Below are positions 1 through 7,191 of a stretch of DNA of 64,000 nucleotides, piece after piece. The notes beneath the pieces are model-generated. The model searched no databases. It saw nothing but the letters and a program-made list of their open reading frames with translations, and was not told the origin of the DNA. Both the position numbers and the translations under genes were made by a program. The DNA lies in assembly GCF_000620785.1 (NCBI RefSeq), contig NZ_JIAI01000008.1, positions 1 through 64,000 of the forward strand. The letters are read 5' to 3'. Positions within the stretch are counted from its first letter, which is position 1, and the number at the start of each line of letters is the position of its first letter. Source of the stretch: Actinospineispora acaciae DSM 45401. GTDB taxonomy: Bacteria; Actinomycetota; Actinomycetes; Mycobacteriales; Pseudonocardiaceae.

Positions 1-327
1 CGCCGCCCACGGCGGACCAGCCGACCTGCCCCGCCAAACCGACGCCACCGTCCACGTGCTGACCGTGGTCGCCAACGGCACCGTCGCCCTCGGCAACCAC
101 ATCCTGTCCATCGGCCGCACCCACGCCGGCACCACCGTCACCCTGCTACGCCATGGTGACCACATCACCGCCTACGCCCCCCAAGGCGAACCCCTGGGCC
201 AACTCATGATCAACCCCACACGCCGCTACCAAGGCACACTCCGCACCCCAGCAGTCTGACCAACAAGATCACAAACAGCGTCACATGTCCCGAGACAAAC
301 CCCTGACAGATCAGCTGAGACATGACA
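1..327. mobile_element. Right end of an IS481-like insertion sequence (left part outside window)
   Basis: The stretch holds the last part of an integrase-type transposase reading into the window, followed by about 70 bases of non-coding terminus. Read from the other strand, the outer end starts TGTCATGTCTCAG, a 5'-TG terminus typical of many insertion sequences. I place the outer boundary at base 327 because the next base begins the remains of the 46-bp palindromic repeat seen intact elsewhere in this window. The left inverted repeat lies outside, so the boundary is inferred. Confidence 0.6.
2..259 (+). CDS. IS481-like transposase, C-terminal fragment (5' end outside window)
   Basis: Open from the left edge of the window to a TGA at 257-259, giving 85 residues. 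The visible part, with VLTVVANGTVALGNH, IGRTHAGTTVTLL and a GDHITAY stretch, resembles the beta-rich C-terminal tail after the DDE catalytic core in IS481-family transposases. That tail is thought to contact DNA. The catalytic triad would lie outside the window, so whether the element is intact cannot be judged. The short ATG ORF beginning at 56 is the same frame and not a separate gene. Family assignment rests on tail similarity only. Confidence 0.6.
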   Translation, partial: AAHGGPADLPRQTDATVHVLTVVANGTVALGNHILSIGRTHAGTTVTLLRHGDHITAYAPQGEPLGQLMINPTRRYQGTLRTPAV

Positions 328-357
328 GCCGTCATAGCGGCCCTAGCCACTCACGGG
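328..357. repeat. Truncated copy of the 46-bp TCATAG-loop palindrome
   Basis: Bases 332-337 are the TCATAG loop and 338-357 are a complete 20-base right arm ending CCACTCACGGG. Only the last four bases (GCCG, 328-331) of the left arm remain, next to the IS end. Compared with the two intact copies (17853-17898 and 48641-48686) the right arm differs at four positions. Two of these (A to G) are matched by T to C changes in the surviving left-arm bases, so pairing is kept. It abuts the TGA at 358-360 of the minus-strand gene that follows. Confidence 0.8.
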
Positions 358-1779
358 TCAGGGAGTGATCACCGGGGCGAAGCCGGCGCGGAGGTCGGCG
401 TCGGATGCGGCGACGTAGTCGTCGGGCGGCGGGTCGGCGTCGATGAGGCCGAAGTACTCGATGGTCCCTGGGCAGCTCGCGCCGCCGATCTCCACCCTCA
501 TGTCCTTCACCAGCCGCCCGGTCCGCAGCTCGTACGCCTTCACCGGGACCGCGATCTTGTGGAACGTCACGTTCTTCGGCGTGCCGCCGGGCGTGCGGCG
601 AATGTACGGGCAGGTCTGGACGGCGGCCCCGTACTCCTTCTCGCCGACGCAGACCACCAGCACCGCGTCGGCGGCGTCGGTGGAACGCCAGTCGGGCGGG
701 AGCCTGTCCAGGTACTCCGGGGTGCCGTAGATCAGCGCGCGGTTGGTGCCCGGCGCGAACGGGGCGGCACCGCTGTACTGCGCCGGGGACGAGCAGTACC
801 GGGGCAGCCCGCCCGGCGCGGCCACCAGCAGCGAGCGCACCCGCGCCAGTTCGATGGCCAGCACCGCCCGCCGGACGCCCTCCTGCGCCCTGGCGGTGAG
901 CTCGTGGCCGGGGTACTGGTCGAGCAGCTGCTGGTAGCGGGAGCGCGCGGTCTCGAAGTCGCTGCCGGCCATCCGGTCGTCGCCGCATCCCACCAGCGCG
1001 GCGGGGGCGGTGGCGGGCACGACCTGGGCGGCGCGGTCCAGCACGGTGTGGTTGGGCGGGCGCTGGCGCAGCCAGTCGGCGACCGCGGCGGTGTGGCAGG
1101 GGTTCTTGGCGGGCAGGCCGGCGAGGAACCCGTCCAGGGTCACGTCGACCATCTTCTCGTGGCCGGGCAGGTCCGCGAGGACGCCGGCCAGGCCGTCGAA
1201 CCCGGCCTGTAGCGCGGCCATGTCACCGGTCAGCGCGGTGGCGAGCTTGTCCCTGGCCGTCCGCAGCCGGGCGCAGGCCTCGGTCGTCTCGTCGCCGCGC
1301 GCGGTCAGCGGGGCGTCGGCCACCCGGTGGGTCGTGCGCACCTGGGCCAGCGCCTCCGACGCCTTGCCGCAGTCGCCGCTCTGCTTGGCCTCGGTCACGG
1401 TCCGCTCGATGGTGGCCGCGTCGAACCGCACCAGCCCCACGGCCAGCAGCACCGGGACCGTCACCGCCAGCGCGATCACCCGCTGCCCGAGCACCCCCGC
1501 CCCCGCCCCCGGCCGGGGCCGCCCGCCGGCCAGCCGCCAGCCGTGCACGACCAGCGCCACCCACCAGAGGACCACGACGATCTCGAGCAGCAGCGACCGG
1601 GCCACGGTGCCGAGGAGCGTGACCAACCCGGCGGTGACCAGGACGGAGAGCACGGCGAGCCAGCGCCGCCCGAGCATGACGTAGCCCAGGCCGAACAGGG
1701 ACGCGTTCCCGATGGCGACCGCCACCGGGTCGGGCGGCGGCGGGCTGGAGCCGTGCCCCGTCCATGTCGGCTGATCCAT
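358..1779 (-). CDS. Membrane-anchored protein of unknown function with TPR-like region
   Basis: 473 residues from an ATG at 1779 preceded by a good GAGGGGGA ribosome-binding site; a longer frame to 1818 has no such site. After a short Pro-rich start (HGSSPPPPDP) there are hydrophobic segments around residues 25-80 and 105-125 (WLAVLSVLVTAGLVTLL and LEIVVVLWWVALVVHG are visible). A long extracytoplasmic part follows, with an alpha-helical middle containing a tetratricopeptide-like YQQLLDQYPGHELTARAQ segment. It carries several Cys, and its C-terminal half looks like a secreted domain. I do not recognise a catalytic motif. It is monocistronic, and its stop codon touches a hairpin repeat. Function unknown; a cell-envelope role is inference from topology. 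Confidence 0.7.
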   Translation of the reverse strand: MDQPTWTGHGSSPPPPDPVAVAIGNASLFGLGYVMLGRRWLAVLSVLVTAGLVTLLGTVARSLLLEIVVVLWWVALVVHGWRLAGGRPRPGAGAGVLGQRVIALAVTVPVLLAVGLVRFDAATIERTVTEAKQSGDCGKASEALAQVRTTHRVADAPLTARGDETTEACARLRTARDKLATALTGDMAALQAGFDGLAGVLADLPGHEKMVDVTLDGFLAGLPAKNPCHTAAVADWLRQRPPNHTVLDRAAQVVPATAPAALVGCGDDRMAGSDFETARSRYQQLLDQYPGHELTARAQEGVRRAVLAIELARVRSLLVAAPGGLPRYCSSPAQYSGAAPFAPGTNRALIYGTPEYLDRLPPDWRSTDAADAVLVVCVGEKEYGAAVQTCPYIRRTPGGTPKNVTFHKIAVPVKAYELRTGRLVKDMRVEIGGASCPGTIEYFGLIDADPPPDDYVAASDADLRAGFAPVITP

Positions 1780-1900
1780 CCTGGTCCCCCTCGTCGCGCA
1801 CCGGTTAGACGCCGTCACTCATTGTGGCGGTCGACACCCCCGCGCGGGGGCAAAATCGATCAAACTGGTGACACGGACGGCGCCGGCCGTCGGTGTGTCG

Positions 1901-2983
1901 CTAGGCGTTGGACGGCACGTCCGTGCCCGCTCCCCGCCTGCGCAACGCGACCAGGTCGTGCCGGGCGTCCGGTAGCGACCGCTCGTCCAGCCCCTCGACG
2001 ACGAACCCGGCGTCCGTGATCATCTGCCGGTCGTCGGCGCCGGGCTGGCCCTCGCTGGTCAGGTAGTCGCCGAGGAAGATCGAGTTCGCCAGGTGAAGGG
2101 CCAGCGGCTGCTGCCCGCGCAGGTGGATCTCCCGCCCGCCGGCGAGCCGCACCTCCACGTTGGGGAACACCAGCCGGAACAGCGCGAGGATGCGCAGGCA
2201 CCGGTCCGGAGTCAGCTCCCAGTTGCCGCCCAGCGGGGTGCCCTGGAACGGGATGAGGAAGTTGACAGGCACCGAGTCCGGGTCCAGCTCGCGCAGCGCG
2301 AACGCCAGGTCCACGATGTCCGTGCTGGTCTCACCCATGCCGAAGATCGCGCCCGAGCACGGGGACAGCCCGGCCCGCTCGGCGCGTTGCAGCGTGTCCA
2401 CCCGGTCGGCGAACGTGTGCGTGGAGCAGATCTCCCGGTAGTGCGCCTCGCTGGTGTTGAGGTTGTGGCTGTACGCGTGCGCGCCGGCCTCGCGCAGCCG
2501 GTCGGCCTGGCCGTCGGAGAGCAGCCCCAGGCAGACGCACACCTCCACGTCCGGCTGGTCGGCCTTGATCTTGTCGATGGTGGTCTCGATGCGGCGGATG
2601 TCCCGGTCTCCCGGCCCGCGCCCGCTGGCCACCAGGCAGACCCGCTTGGCGCCCGCCTGCACCGCGCGGTCGGCGTGCGCGGCGGCCTCACCGGGGTCGA
2701 TCCAGGAGTACTTGAGGATCTCCGACTCCGAGCCCAGCCGCTGCGAGCAGTAACCACAGTCCTCCGGGCACAGCCCGCTCTTCATGTTGATGATCGTGTT
2801 CAGCTTCACCCTGCGGCCGAAGTAGTGTCGCCGCACCTTGGCCGCCGCCGCCACGACGTCGATCAGCTCGTCCGCCCCGTCCAGCACCCGCAGGGCATCG
2901 TCCCTGGTCGGCGGCTCGCAGCGGATGGCCCGGTCGGCAAGATCGTTCAAGAAGTCCGTCACCGGCCCAGCCTCGGTGATCAC
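1901..2983 (-). CDS. bioB: Biotin synthase
   Basis: Radical-SAM enzyme that inserts sulfur into dethiobiotin, the last step of biotin synthesis, in the cytoplasm. 360 residues from a GTG at 2983 with a GGGGGG-type ribosome-binding site; the upstream 23 residues of the open frame (Cys/Gly-rich) look untranslated. The 4Fe-4S motif C72-x3-C76-x2-C79 (GLCPEDCGYC) is intact. The family segments YSWIDPGEAAAHA, YSHNLNTS and NFLIPFQGTPLG are present, and length is normal. Other bio genes are not adjacent, which is common in actinomycetes. It lies downstream of, and parallel to, a TetR gene 97 bases away; that TetR more probably acts on its own divergent neighbour. Confidence 0.97.
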   Translation of the reverse strand: MITEAGPVTDFLNDLADRAIRCEPPTRDDALRVLDGADELIDVVAAAAKVRRHYFGRRVKLNTIINMKSGLCPEDCGYCSQRLGSESEILKYSWIDPGEAAAHADRAVQAGAKRVCLVASGRGPGDRDIRRIETTIDKIKADQPDVEVCVCLGLLSDGQADRLREAGAHAYSHNLNTSEAHYREICSTHTFADRVDTLQRAERAGLSPCSGAIFGMGETSTDIVDLAFALRELDPDSVPVNFLIPFQGTPLGGNWELTPDRCLRILALFRLVFPNVEVRLAGGREIHLRGQQPLALHLANSIFLGDYLTSEGQPGADDRQMITDAGFVVEGLDERSLPDARHDLVALRRRGAGTDVPSNA

Positions 2984-3080
2984 CGCACCCCCCGCCAATC
3001 GACATCCCCCACAAATCGGCCGCCCGAAGTTTGGTCCCCGCCCGCCGCACACCCCGCACCACGCGCGACGCCCCCACGAG

Positions 3081-3716
3081 TTATGCGACGCCCGGATACG
3101 CCAGGGCTAGGGTGGTGGGGATTGCCTCGTAGGCGTCGGTTACGTGGGTGATGAGGGTGGTCAGGCCGGGTTGGCCGCGCTTGTTCGAGGCCGGTTCGGT
3201 GCGGATCCAGTTCTTGGCGGCGCACCGCCAGGCGCCGAGCGCGAGCTCGCCGAGCAGCCGCAGCCTGACATCCTCGCGGCCGTCGATGTCGAGCTTGGCC
3301 TCAAGGATCTCGACCAGGCGCCGCTGGACGATGAGCGAGGTCAGGTCGCTGTGGTCGCGCAGGGCGGGGGTGCGGGCGGCCAGGCCTCGGGTGGCGAGGA
3401 ACCGCCAGCTCCACTCCTCGCCCATGGCGGCGATCGTCTCGGTGAGCGTGGCGCATAGCTCGGTGAGCACCGTGCCGTGCGGTTCACGGCGCTCCAGCCG
3501 GTCGAGGTAGGCCTCCCAGAGCTCAGTCTCGGCCGCGATGCCGACGTCCTCCTTGGAGCGGTAGGTCCGGAAGAAGGTCCGTTTCGAGACCTCGACGGCG
3601 TCGACCAGCTCGTCCAACGTGGTGGACTCGAAGCCCCGCTCCAGGAACATCCGCAGCGCGACCCGCGCCAGGTCCTCGCGGGTGCGCGCCTTCTTGCGCT
3701 CGCGCAGGCTCGTCAC
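3081..3716 (-). CDS. TetR-family transcriptional regulator
   Basis: 211 residues. The N-terminal 60 residues form a TetR DNA-binding domain: RTREDLARVALRMFLERGF, then TTLDELVDAVEVSKRTFFR as the helix-turn-helix, then YRSKEDV. The C-terminal helical domain contains a conserved-looking WSWRFLATRGLAARTPALRD segment, so a MftR-like or AcrR-like C-domain is likely. It is transcribed divergently from a monooxygenase-like gene with 72 bases between starts, and a 13-bp palindrome sits in that gap. It is therefore a likely autorepressor and repressor of that gene; the ligand is unknown. Confidence 0.9.
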   Translation of the reverse strand: MTSLRERKKARTREDLARVALRMFLERGFESTTLDELVDAVEVSKRTFFRTYRSKEDVGIAAETELWEAYLDRLERREPHGTVLTELCATLTETIAAMGEEWSWRFLATRGLAARTPALRDHSDLTSLIVQRRLVEILEAKLDIDGREDVRLRLLGELALGAWRCAAKNWIRTEPASNKRGQPGLTTLITHVTDAYEAIPTTLALAYPGVA

Positions 3717-3763
3717 GAACCGAGCTTACCGCCCTGAGAAGCGAAAACCACTGGACGCCAAAC

Positions 3764-3776
3764 GCCACTGAGTGGC
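3764..3776. promoter_or_regulatory. Candidate TetR operator, GCCACT-G-AGTGGC
   Basis: A perfect inverted repeat with 6-base arms around a single G, located between the divergent TetR and monooxygenase genes, 12 bases before the latter's ATG. Position fits an operator that would block the plus-strand gene. Binding is inferred from symmetry and placement. Confidence 0.5.
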
Positions 3777-3788
3777 AAGCTGCGCAAG

Positions 3789-4466
3789 ATGACGTCGAAC
3801 GTGCCGGATCTGGATCGTGCCGGGGTGGCGCTCGTCGTGGTGAGCGTCTGGGAGTTGGCCATACCCGACCTGCAGCGCCGGCTGGCCGACCTCGCCGTGG
3901 ACACCCTCGGGCCGCGCGAAGGGCTGGTCTCGCACGCCTGCATGCTCGGCACCGACGGCACGACGCTGCTGCACTACCAGCAGTGGAGCGACGAGGCCTC
4001 GGCGCGCGAGTTCGGCGCGGACGGTCAGCTCGACTGGCACGGTGCCGTGGACGAGGTCGTGCCGGGCACCGTGCGCGGGCCGGCGCGCGGGTACGAGGTG
4101 TACCGAGGCCGCCGGTTCGCCGGCGAGGCGGTGCGGACCGGGTGTGTGGTCGTGGTGGACCGGCTGTTCGACCGGCCGGACCGCGAGCGGGCCCGGCGCT
4201 GGGTCGACTCCATGTTCGCGCTGCCCGAACCGGACGCGCCCATGCCCGGCGCGATCGCCGCGCATTTCCACCTGAGCACCGACGGCGCCCGCGCGTTCAA
4301 CTTCGCGCAGTGGACCACCGAGCGGGCGCACCGGCGGGTCTCGTCGGCGGCCGTCGAGGAGCTCGCCTCCGCCCGGGAGGACAAGCCGGAGTGGCGGGCC
4401 GCGGAGTCCGCGCCCGGCCTGGTGCGCACCAGCTTCCGCCGGTACCTGCCGTACCGCCTGCGCTGA
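3789..4466 (+). CDS. Two-domain antibiotic-biosynthesis-monooxygenase (ABM) fold protein
   Basis: 225 residues. Two repeats of the dimeric alpha/beta-barrel ABM fold can be traced. The first spans about residues 10-100 (VALVVVSVWELAIPD ... LLHYQQWSDEASAREF). The second spans about 115-200 (TGCVVVVDRLFDRPDRERARRWVDSMF ... FNFAQWTTERAHRR). The QQW/AQW-plus-acidic signatures are typical of ABM proteins, cofactor-independent quinone-forming oxygenases or aldehyde-tolerance proteins. It is divergent from a TetR gene, which suggests an inducible small-molecule response. Substrate unknown. A large stem-loop 35 bases downstream may terminate the transcript. Confidence 0.8.
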   Translation: MTSNVPDLDRAGVALVVVSVWELAIPDLQRRLADLAVDTLGPREGLVSHACMLGTDGTTLLHYQQWSDEASAREFGADGQLDWHGAVDEVVPGTVRGPARGYEVYRGRRFAGEAVRTGCVVVVDRLFDRPDRERARRWVDSMFALPEPDAPMPGAIAAHFHLSTDGARAFNFAQWTTERAHRRVSSAAVEELASAREDKPEWRAAESAPGLVRTSFRRYLPYRLR

Positions 4467-4820
4467 GCACAGAATGAGCGCGCCCGCGCGCCGGGTCGTG
4501 GATTCGTTCGCGATTGCAAATCGCCTGGACGAATCGGCTCCGAACGCTGGACGGCCGTTCTTATAGTCGATTCGCCGGTCTTGGTGACGGAGTGTGTCGG
4601 CCGCACCGGGATTGGTCGCGGAGAGTTACATCTCCGTCGGTCGGCACGGCACTGCCGACACCCTACAAGGGTCGCTCAGCGGCCCTCGTCGAGCCGCCGG
4701 TCCGGGGTGCCCAGGCGCAGCCCCCGCGACCCCGTACCCCGGGCCGGCGTACCCGACCCACCGGTCCCGCCCGCCCGGGCGGACCTGACCTGCCAACGGA
4801 CGCGAGGAGGAGCCCGGCGA
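4467..4820 (+). promoter_or_regulatory. Leader region of the T4SS-like operon
   Basis: 354 bases without a gene. After the stem-loop at 4501-4535 there is a good -10-like TATAGT at 4562-4567, with no clear -35. Two consecutive hairpins follow: CGGAGA/TCTCCG (4619-4636) and GTCGGCA/TGCCGAC (4640-4659). A Pro/Arg-coding-looking but startless stretch then leads to GAGGAGGAG before the ATG at 4821. If the TATAGT is used, the mRNA leader would be about 250 bases long and structured. I recognise no known riboswitch class. Confidence 0.4.
4501..4535. terminator. Two-tier stem-loop downstream of the ABM gene
   Basis: GATTCGT (4501-4507) pairs with ACGAATC (4529-4535), and inside it GCGATT (4510-4515) pairs with AATCGC (4519-4524) around a GCA loop. 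It stands 34 bases after the ABM stop codon and before the T4SS-like operon. That placement suggests a terminator without U-tract, or a regulator-binding palindrome. It is unusually AT-rich for its surroundings. Confidence 0.5.
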
Positions 4821-6278
4821 ATGTTCCGACGCAGGCGTGGCTCCTCCCGCCCGCCGGCGGCCAGTGCGTGGTGGCCCGTCTCGCCCGAGCGCGAGCCCGA
4901 GCCCGAGCCGTCCGAGCCGTCCGAGCCCGACGTTCGGGCCGAGCACAGGCGGCCGTCCCGGCCGGACTCGGACCGGACGGGTTCGGGCAGGCCGGACCAG
5001 GCCCCGCCGCTGCCCGCCGACGACCCGTTCGGCGGCTGGCCGGCGTTCGGCCCCGGCGACCCGACCGAGGCCGTGCTCGGCCAGCCCGACCCGATGTCGG
5101 CATGGGCCGCCCCGAACGGCACGGCCCGCGGGCCCGCGCCGGCCGGGGCTCCGGGCTCGACAACCACCCACGGCCCGCCCACCGGCCACGGCCCACCCGG
5201 CGGTCCAGGCGCGAATCCGGGCGCAGGTCCGGGCGCGGGGAGACCGGCCGCCCCTCGGACCCGTTCGGCACCCGGCGAACGGGAACCCACGGCCCCGCCG
5301 CCGGCCGGACCCGGCGGCACCGGCCAGTCCGGCTCCGAGTGGCTGCCGCTGCTCACCCACGCCGACGACGACCAGCGGTTCCAGGCCGGGGCGGACCAGC
5401 GCGAGCAGGCCGCCGCCCCACCGCGCAACGGGCGCCCGCGCACCAAACGGCGGGCGGCCCGTACCGCTCGCGCCCCCCGTGACCGCCGCCCCGAGCCGCC
5501 CCCGCCCCCACCCGCGCCGCGACCCGACCCGGTCCCGGACGCCACCTCGGTGGCCGCCACCACCTGGCTGGACCCGGTCGGCCCGCCGCACCCGATGGAG
5601 GCGGCCGCGCTGGCCGGCGCGTTCGCCGCCGACTACCTGTCCTGGGACGAACAGGCCCCGGAGCGCCGGGGCCAGGTGCTCGCCCAGTACCTGCCCTCGG
5701 ACGTCGTCGGCAACGCGGCGCTGCTGGGCTGGTCGGGGAAGGGCCGCCAGCGCGCCGAGTTCGCCCTGCCCGGCGCGGTTCGCCCGGACGGGGACGGCCG
5801 GGTGGTGGTCGACGTGCGGGTGCGGGTCACGCCGTACCGGGCGGTCGGCCAGCCGTCCGCGCCGGCGCCCGCCGGCGACCTGGAGGTGGCCGGGGTGCCC
5901 GCCGTCGCCCCGGCGCCCACCGCGCGCGGCTGGAAGAGCCTGGACTCCTACTGGGTGCGCCTGTCCGTCCCGGTCAACCGCGACCAGGGCCGGCTGGTGG
6001 TGGACACCTGGGACGAACAGCTCGGCGAGGAGCCGGCGCCGGATCCGGCATCGAAGCCGCCCGCCCCGACCGAACGGGACGCCGACCCGGCCACCGCCGA
6101 GGACCTCGACGACGCCGACGACAACGACACGAACGGGCAGGCGCCGCCCGCCGAACCGGCCGAGGAGACGGCCGCCGCAGCATCGCCCCCGGCGTCCTCG
6201 CGCCCCGGGAAGCCCGGCCGTTCTGGGGAGCGCGGCCGGCCCGGGGCGCCCACCGCACCCACCGGAGGTAGCCGATGA
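4821..6278 (+). CDS. TcpC-like conjugal transfer (T4SS) protein
   Basis: 485 residues from an ATG preceded by GAGGAGGAG. Roughly the first 240 residues are Pro/Gly/Arg-rich and disordered. A folded region begins near TTWLDPVGPPHPMEA and contains AAALAGAFAADYLSWD and YLPSDVVGNAALLGW, followed by a beta-rich VVVDVRVRVTPYRAV part. This is the pattern of the NTF2-like domain of TcpC/VirB8-type conjugation proteins, which scaffold the secretion channel at the membrane. The C-terminus is acidic, then Pro/Ser-rich. No clear transmembrane helix is visible, unlike classical TcpC. It is the first gene of the operon and overlaps the next by ATGA. Confidence 0.65.
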   Translation: MFRRRRGSSRPPAASAWWPVSPEREPEPEPSEPSEPDVRAEHRRPSRPDSDRTGSGRPDQAPPLPADDPFGGWPAFGPGDPTEAVLGQPDPMSAWAAPNGTARGPAPAGAPGSTTTHGPPTGHGPPGGPGANPGAGPGAGRPAAPRTRSAPGEREPTAPPPAGPGGTGQSGSEWLPLLTHADDDQRFQAGADQREQAAAPPRNGRPRTKRRAARTARAPRDRRPEPPPPPPAPRPDPVPDATSVAATTWLDPVGPPHPMEAAALAGAFAADYLSWDEQAPERRGQVLAQYLPSDVVGNAALLGWSGKGRQRAEFALPGAVRPDGDGRVVVDVRVRVTPYRAVGQPSAPAPAGDLEVAGVPAVAPAPTARGWKSLDSYWVRLSVPVNRDQGRLVVDTWDEQLGEEPAPDPASKPPAPTERDADPATAEDLDDADDNDTNGQAPPAEPAEETAAAASPPASSRPGKPGRSGERGRPGAPTAPTGGSR

Positions 6279-6904
6279 GCCCGTTGCGCGCACCGAGGCT
6301 GGGCGGGGTGGCCGGCGGCGTGGGGACCACCACGCTGGCCACCGCGCTGCGGGCCTACGACCGGGGCAGGATGAGCACCGAGCTGGACATCGACGTGCTG
6401 GTCTGCCGGTCCACCGGCGACTCGCTGCACGCCGCCGCGTCGCTGATCGCCTGGCTGGGCTCGAACGCCCGCGCGCGCCCGGTGCTGGCGGTGACCTCGG
6501 ACGGCCCGATGCCGATCCGGGGGCCGCTGCGGGCTCGGCTGCGGATGATCGAGCCGCAGGTCGGCGGGCTGGTCGTGCTGCCGTACGTGGCGCACTGGCG
6601 CGAGCTGACCGACCCGCTCACCGAGGCCGCCCGGCTGTCCGAGATCCCGTCCGAACAACTGCCAAGGCCGCTGCGCCCGTACGGCGAGGCGCTGGTCCGG
6701 GTGGCCGAGGCGGTGCTGCGCTCCGGGCTGCTGACCCCGTCCGGGGCGCCCCCGCGCACCGCGATGGACGGACCCGCCAACCGCACGATCCCGACCAACG
6801 CCGTGCCGCTGCCGTCCATGTCGAACCGCACGGTGCCCGGCGTCCCGCCGGGCGCGCTCCACGATCTCCCGTTCCAGGCCACCGCCCACGGAGGGAACCC
6901 ATGA
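6275..6904 (+). CDS. Degenerate P-loop (ParA/MinD-like) protein of the T4SS-like locus
   Basis: 209 residues. The N-terminus GGVAGGVGTTTLATAL matches the MinD/ParA deviant Walker A (KGGVGKTT), but the phosphate-binding Lys is replaced by Thr (residue 18). A middle segment, LVCRSTGDSLHAAASLIAW and RARPVLAVTSDGP, fits a Rossmann-like fold. The last 60 residues are Pro/Thr-rich. Without the Lys, ATP hydrolysis is doubtful, so a structural partner or regulator for the intact ParA-like ATPase at the operon end is more likely. It overlaps both neighbours by 4 bases, so it is co-translated. Confidence 0.55.
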   Translation: MSPLRAPRLGGVAGGVGTTTLATALRAYDRGRMSTELDIDVLVCRSTGDSLHAAASLIAWLGSNARARPVLAVTSDGPMPIRGPLRARLRMIEPQVGGLVVLPYVAHWRELTDPLTEAARLSEIPSEQLPRPLRPYGEALVRVAEAVLRSGLLTPSGAPPRTAMDGPANRTIPTNAVPLPSMSNRTVPGVPPGALHDLPFQATAHGGNP

Positions 6905-7191
6905 TCGTCCACAGGATCGCCTCGGAGCCGCCGCCGAACCCGCCGCCACAGGCGCCGCCCGGCATCGGCGAGCTCGCCGAGCAGGTCATCGCCTGGCTCA
7001 AGTGGGGCGTGCTGGCCGCCGGCATGATTGGCATCCTGGTCTGCGCCGGGATGATCATCATCGGCCGACGGCGGCGCGGCGGGCTGGCCCAGGAGGGCCT
7101 GATCGGCTCGGTCTGGGTGCTCGGCGGGCTGGCGTTGGCCTCGGTCGCGGCGGTGCTGGTCGGCGCCTTCGCCGGGGTGGGCGCCCGGTGA
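6901..7191 (+). CDS. Small two-helix membrane protein, pilin-like (VirB2/TrbC-type candidate)
   Basis: 96 residues: a Pro-rich start (PPPNPPPQAPPGIGELAEQ), a first transmembrane helix around 35-55 (WGVLAAGMIGILVCAGMII), a short basic loop GRRRRGG, and a second helix around 68-92 (VWVLGGLALASVAAVLVGAF). Size, two helices with a basic loop, and position between the P-loop protein and the VirB6-like gene match the small pilin/VirB2-like subunits of actinobacterial conjugation loci. No signal-peptidase site is obvious. ATGA and GTGA overlaps on both sides. Confidence 0.6.
   Translation: MIVHRIASEPPPNPPPQAPPGIGELAEQVIAWLKWGVLAAGMIGILVCAGMIIIGRRRRGGLAQEGLIGSVWVLGGLALASVAAVLVGAFAGVGAR

Noticed and set aside
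4837..6900. Long plus-strand frame leading into the small membrane protein
   Set aside because: Only the last 96 codons (from 6901) make a sensible protein; the rest is Arg/Pro-rich shadow of the TcpC-like and P-loop genes.
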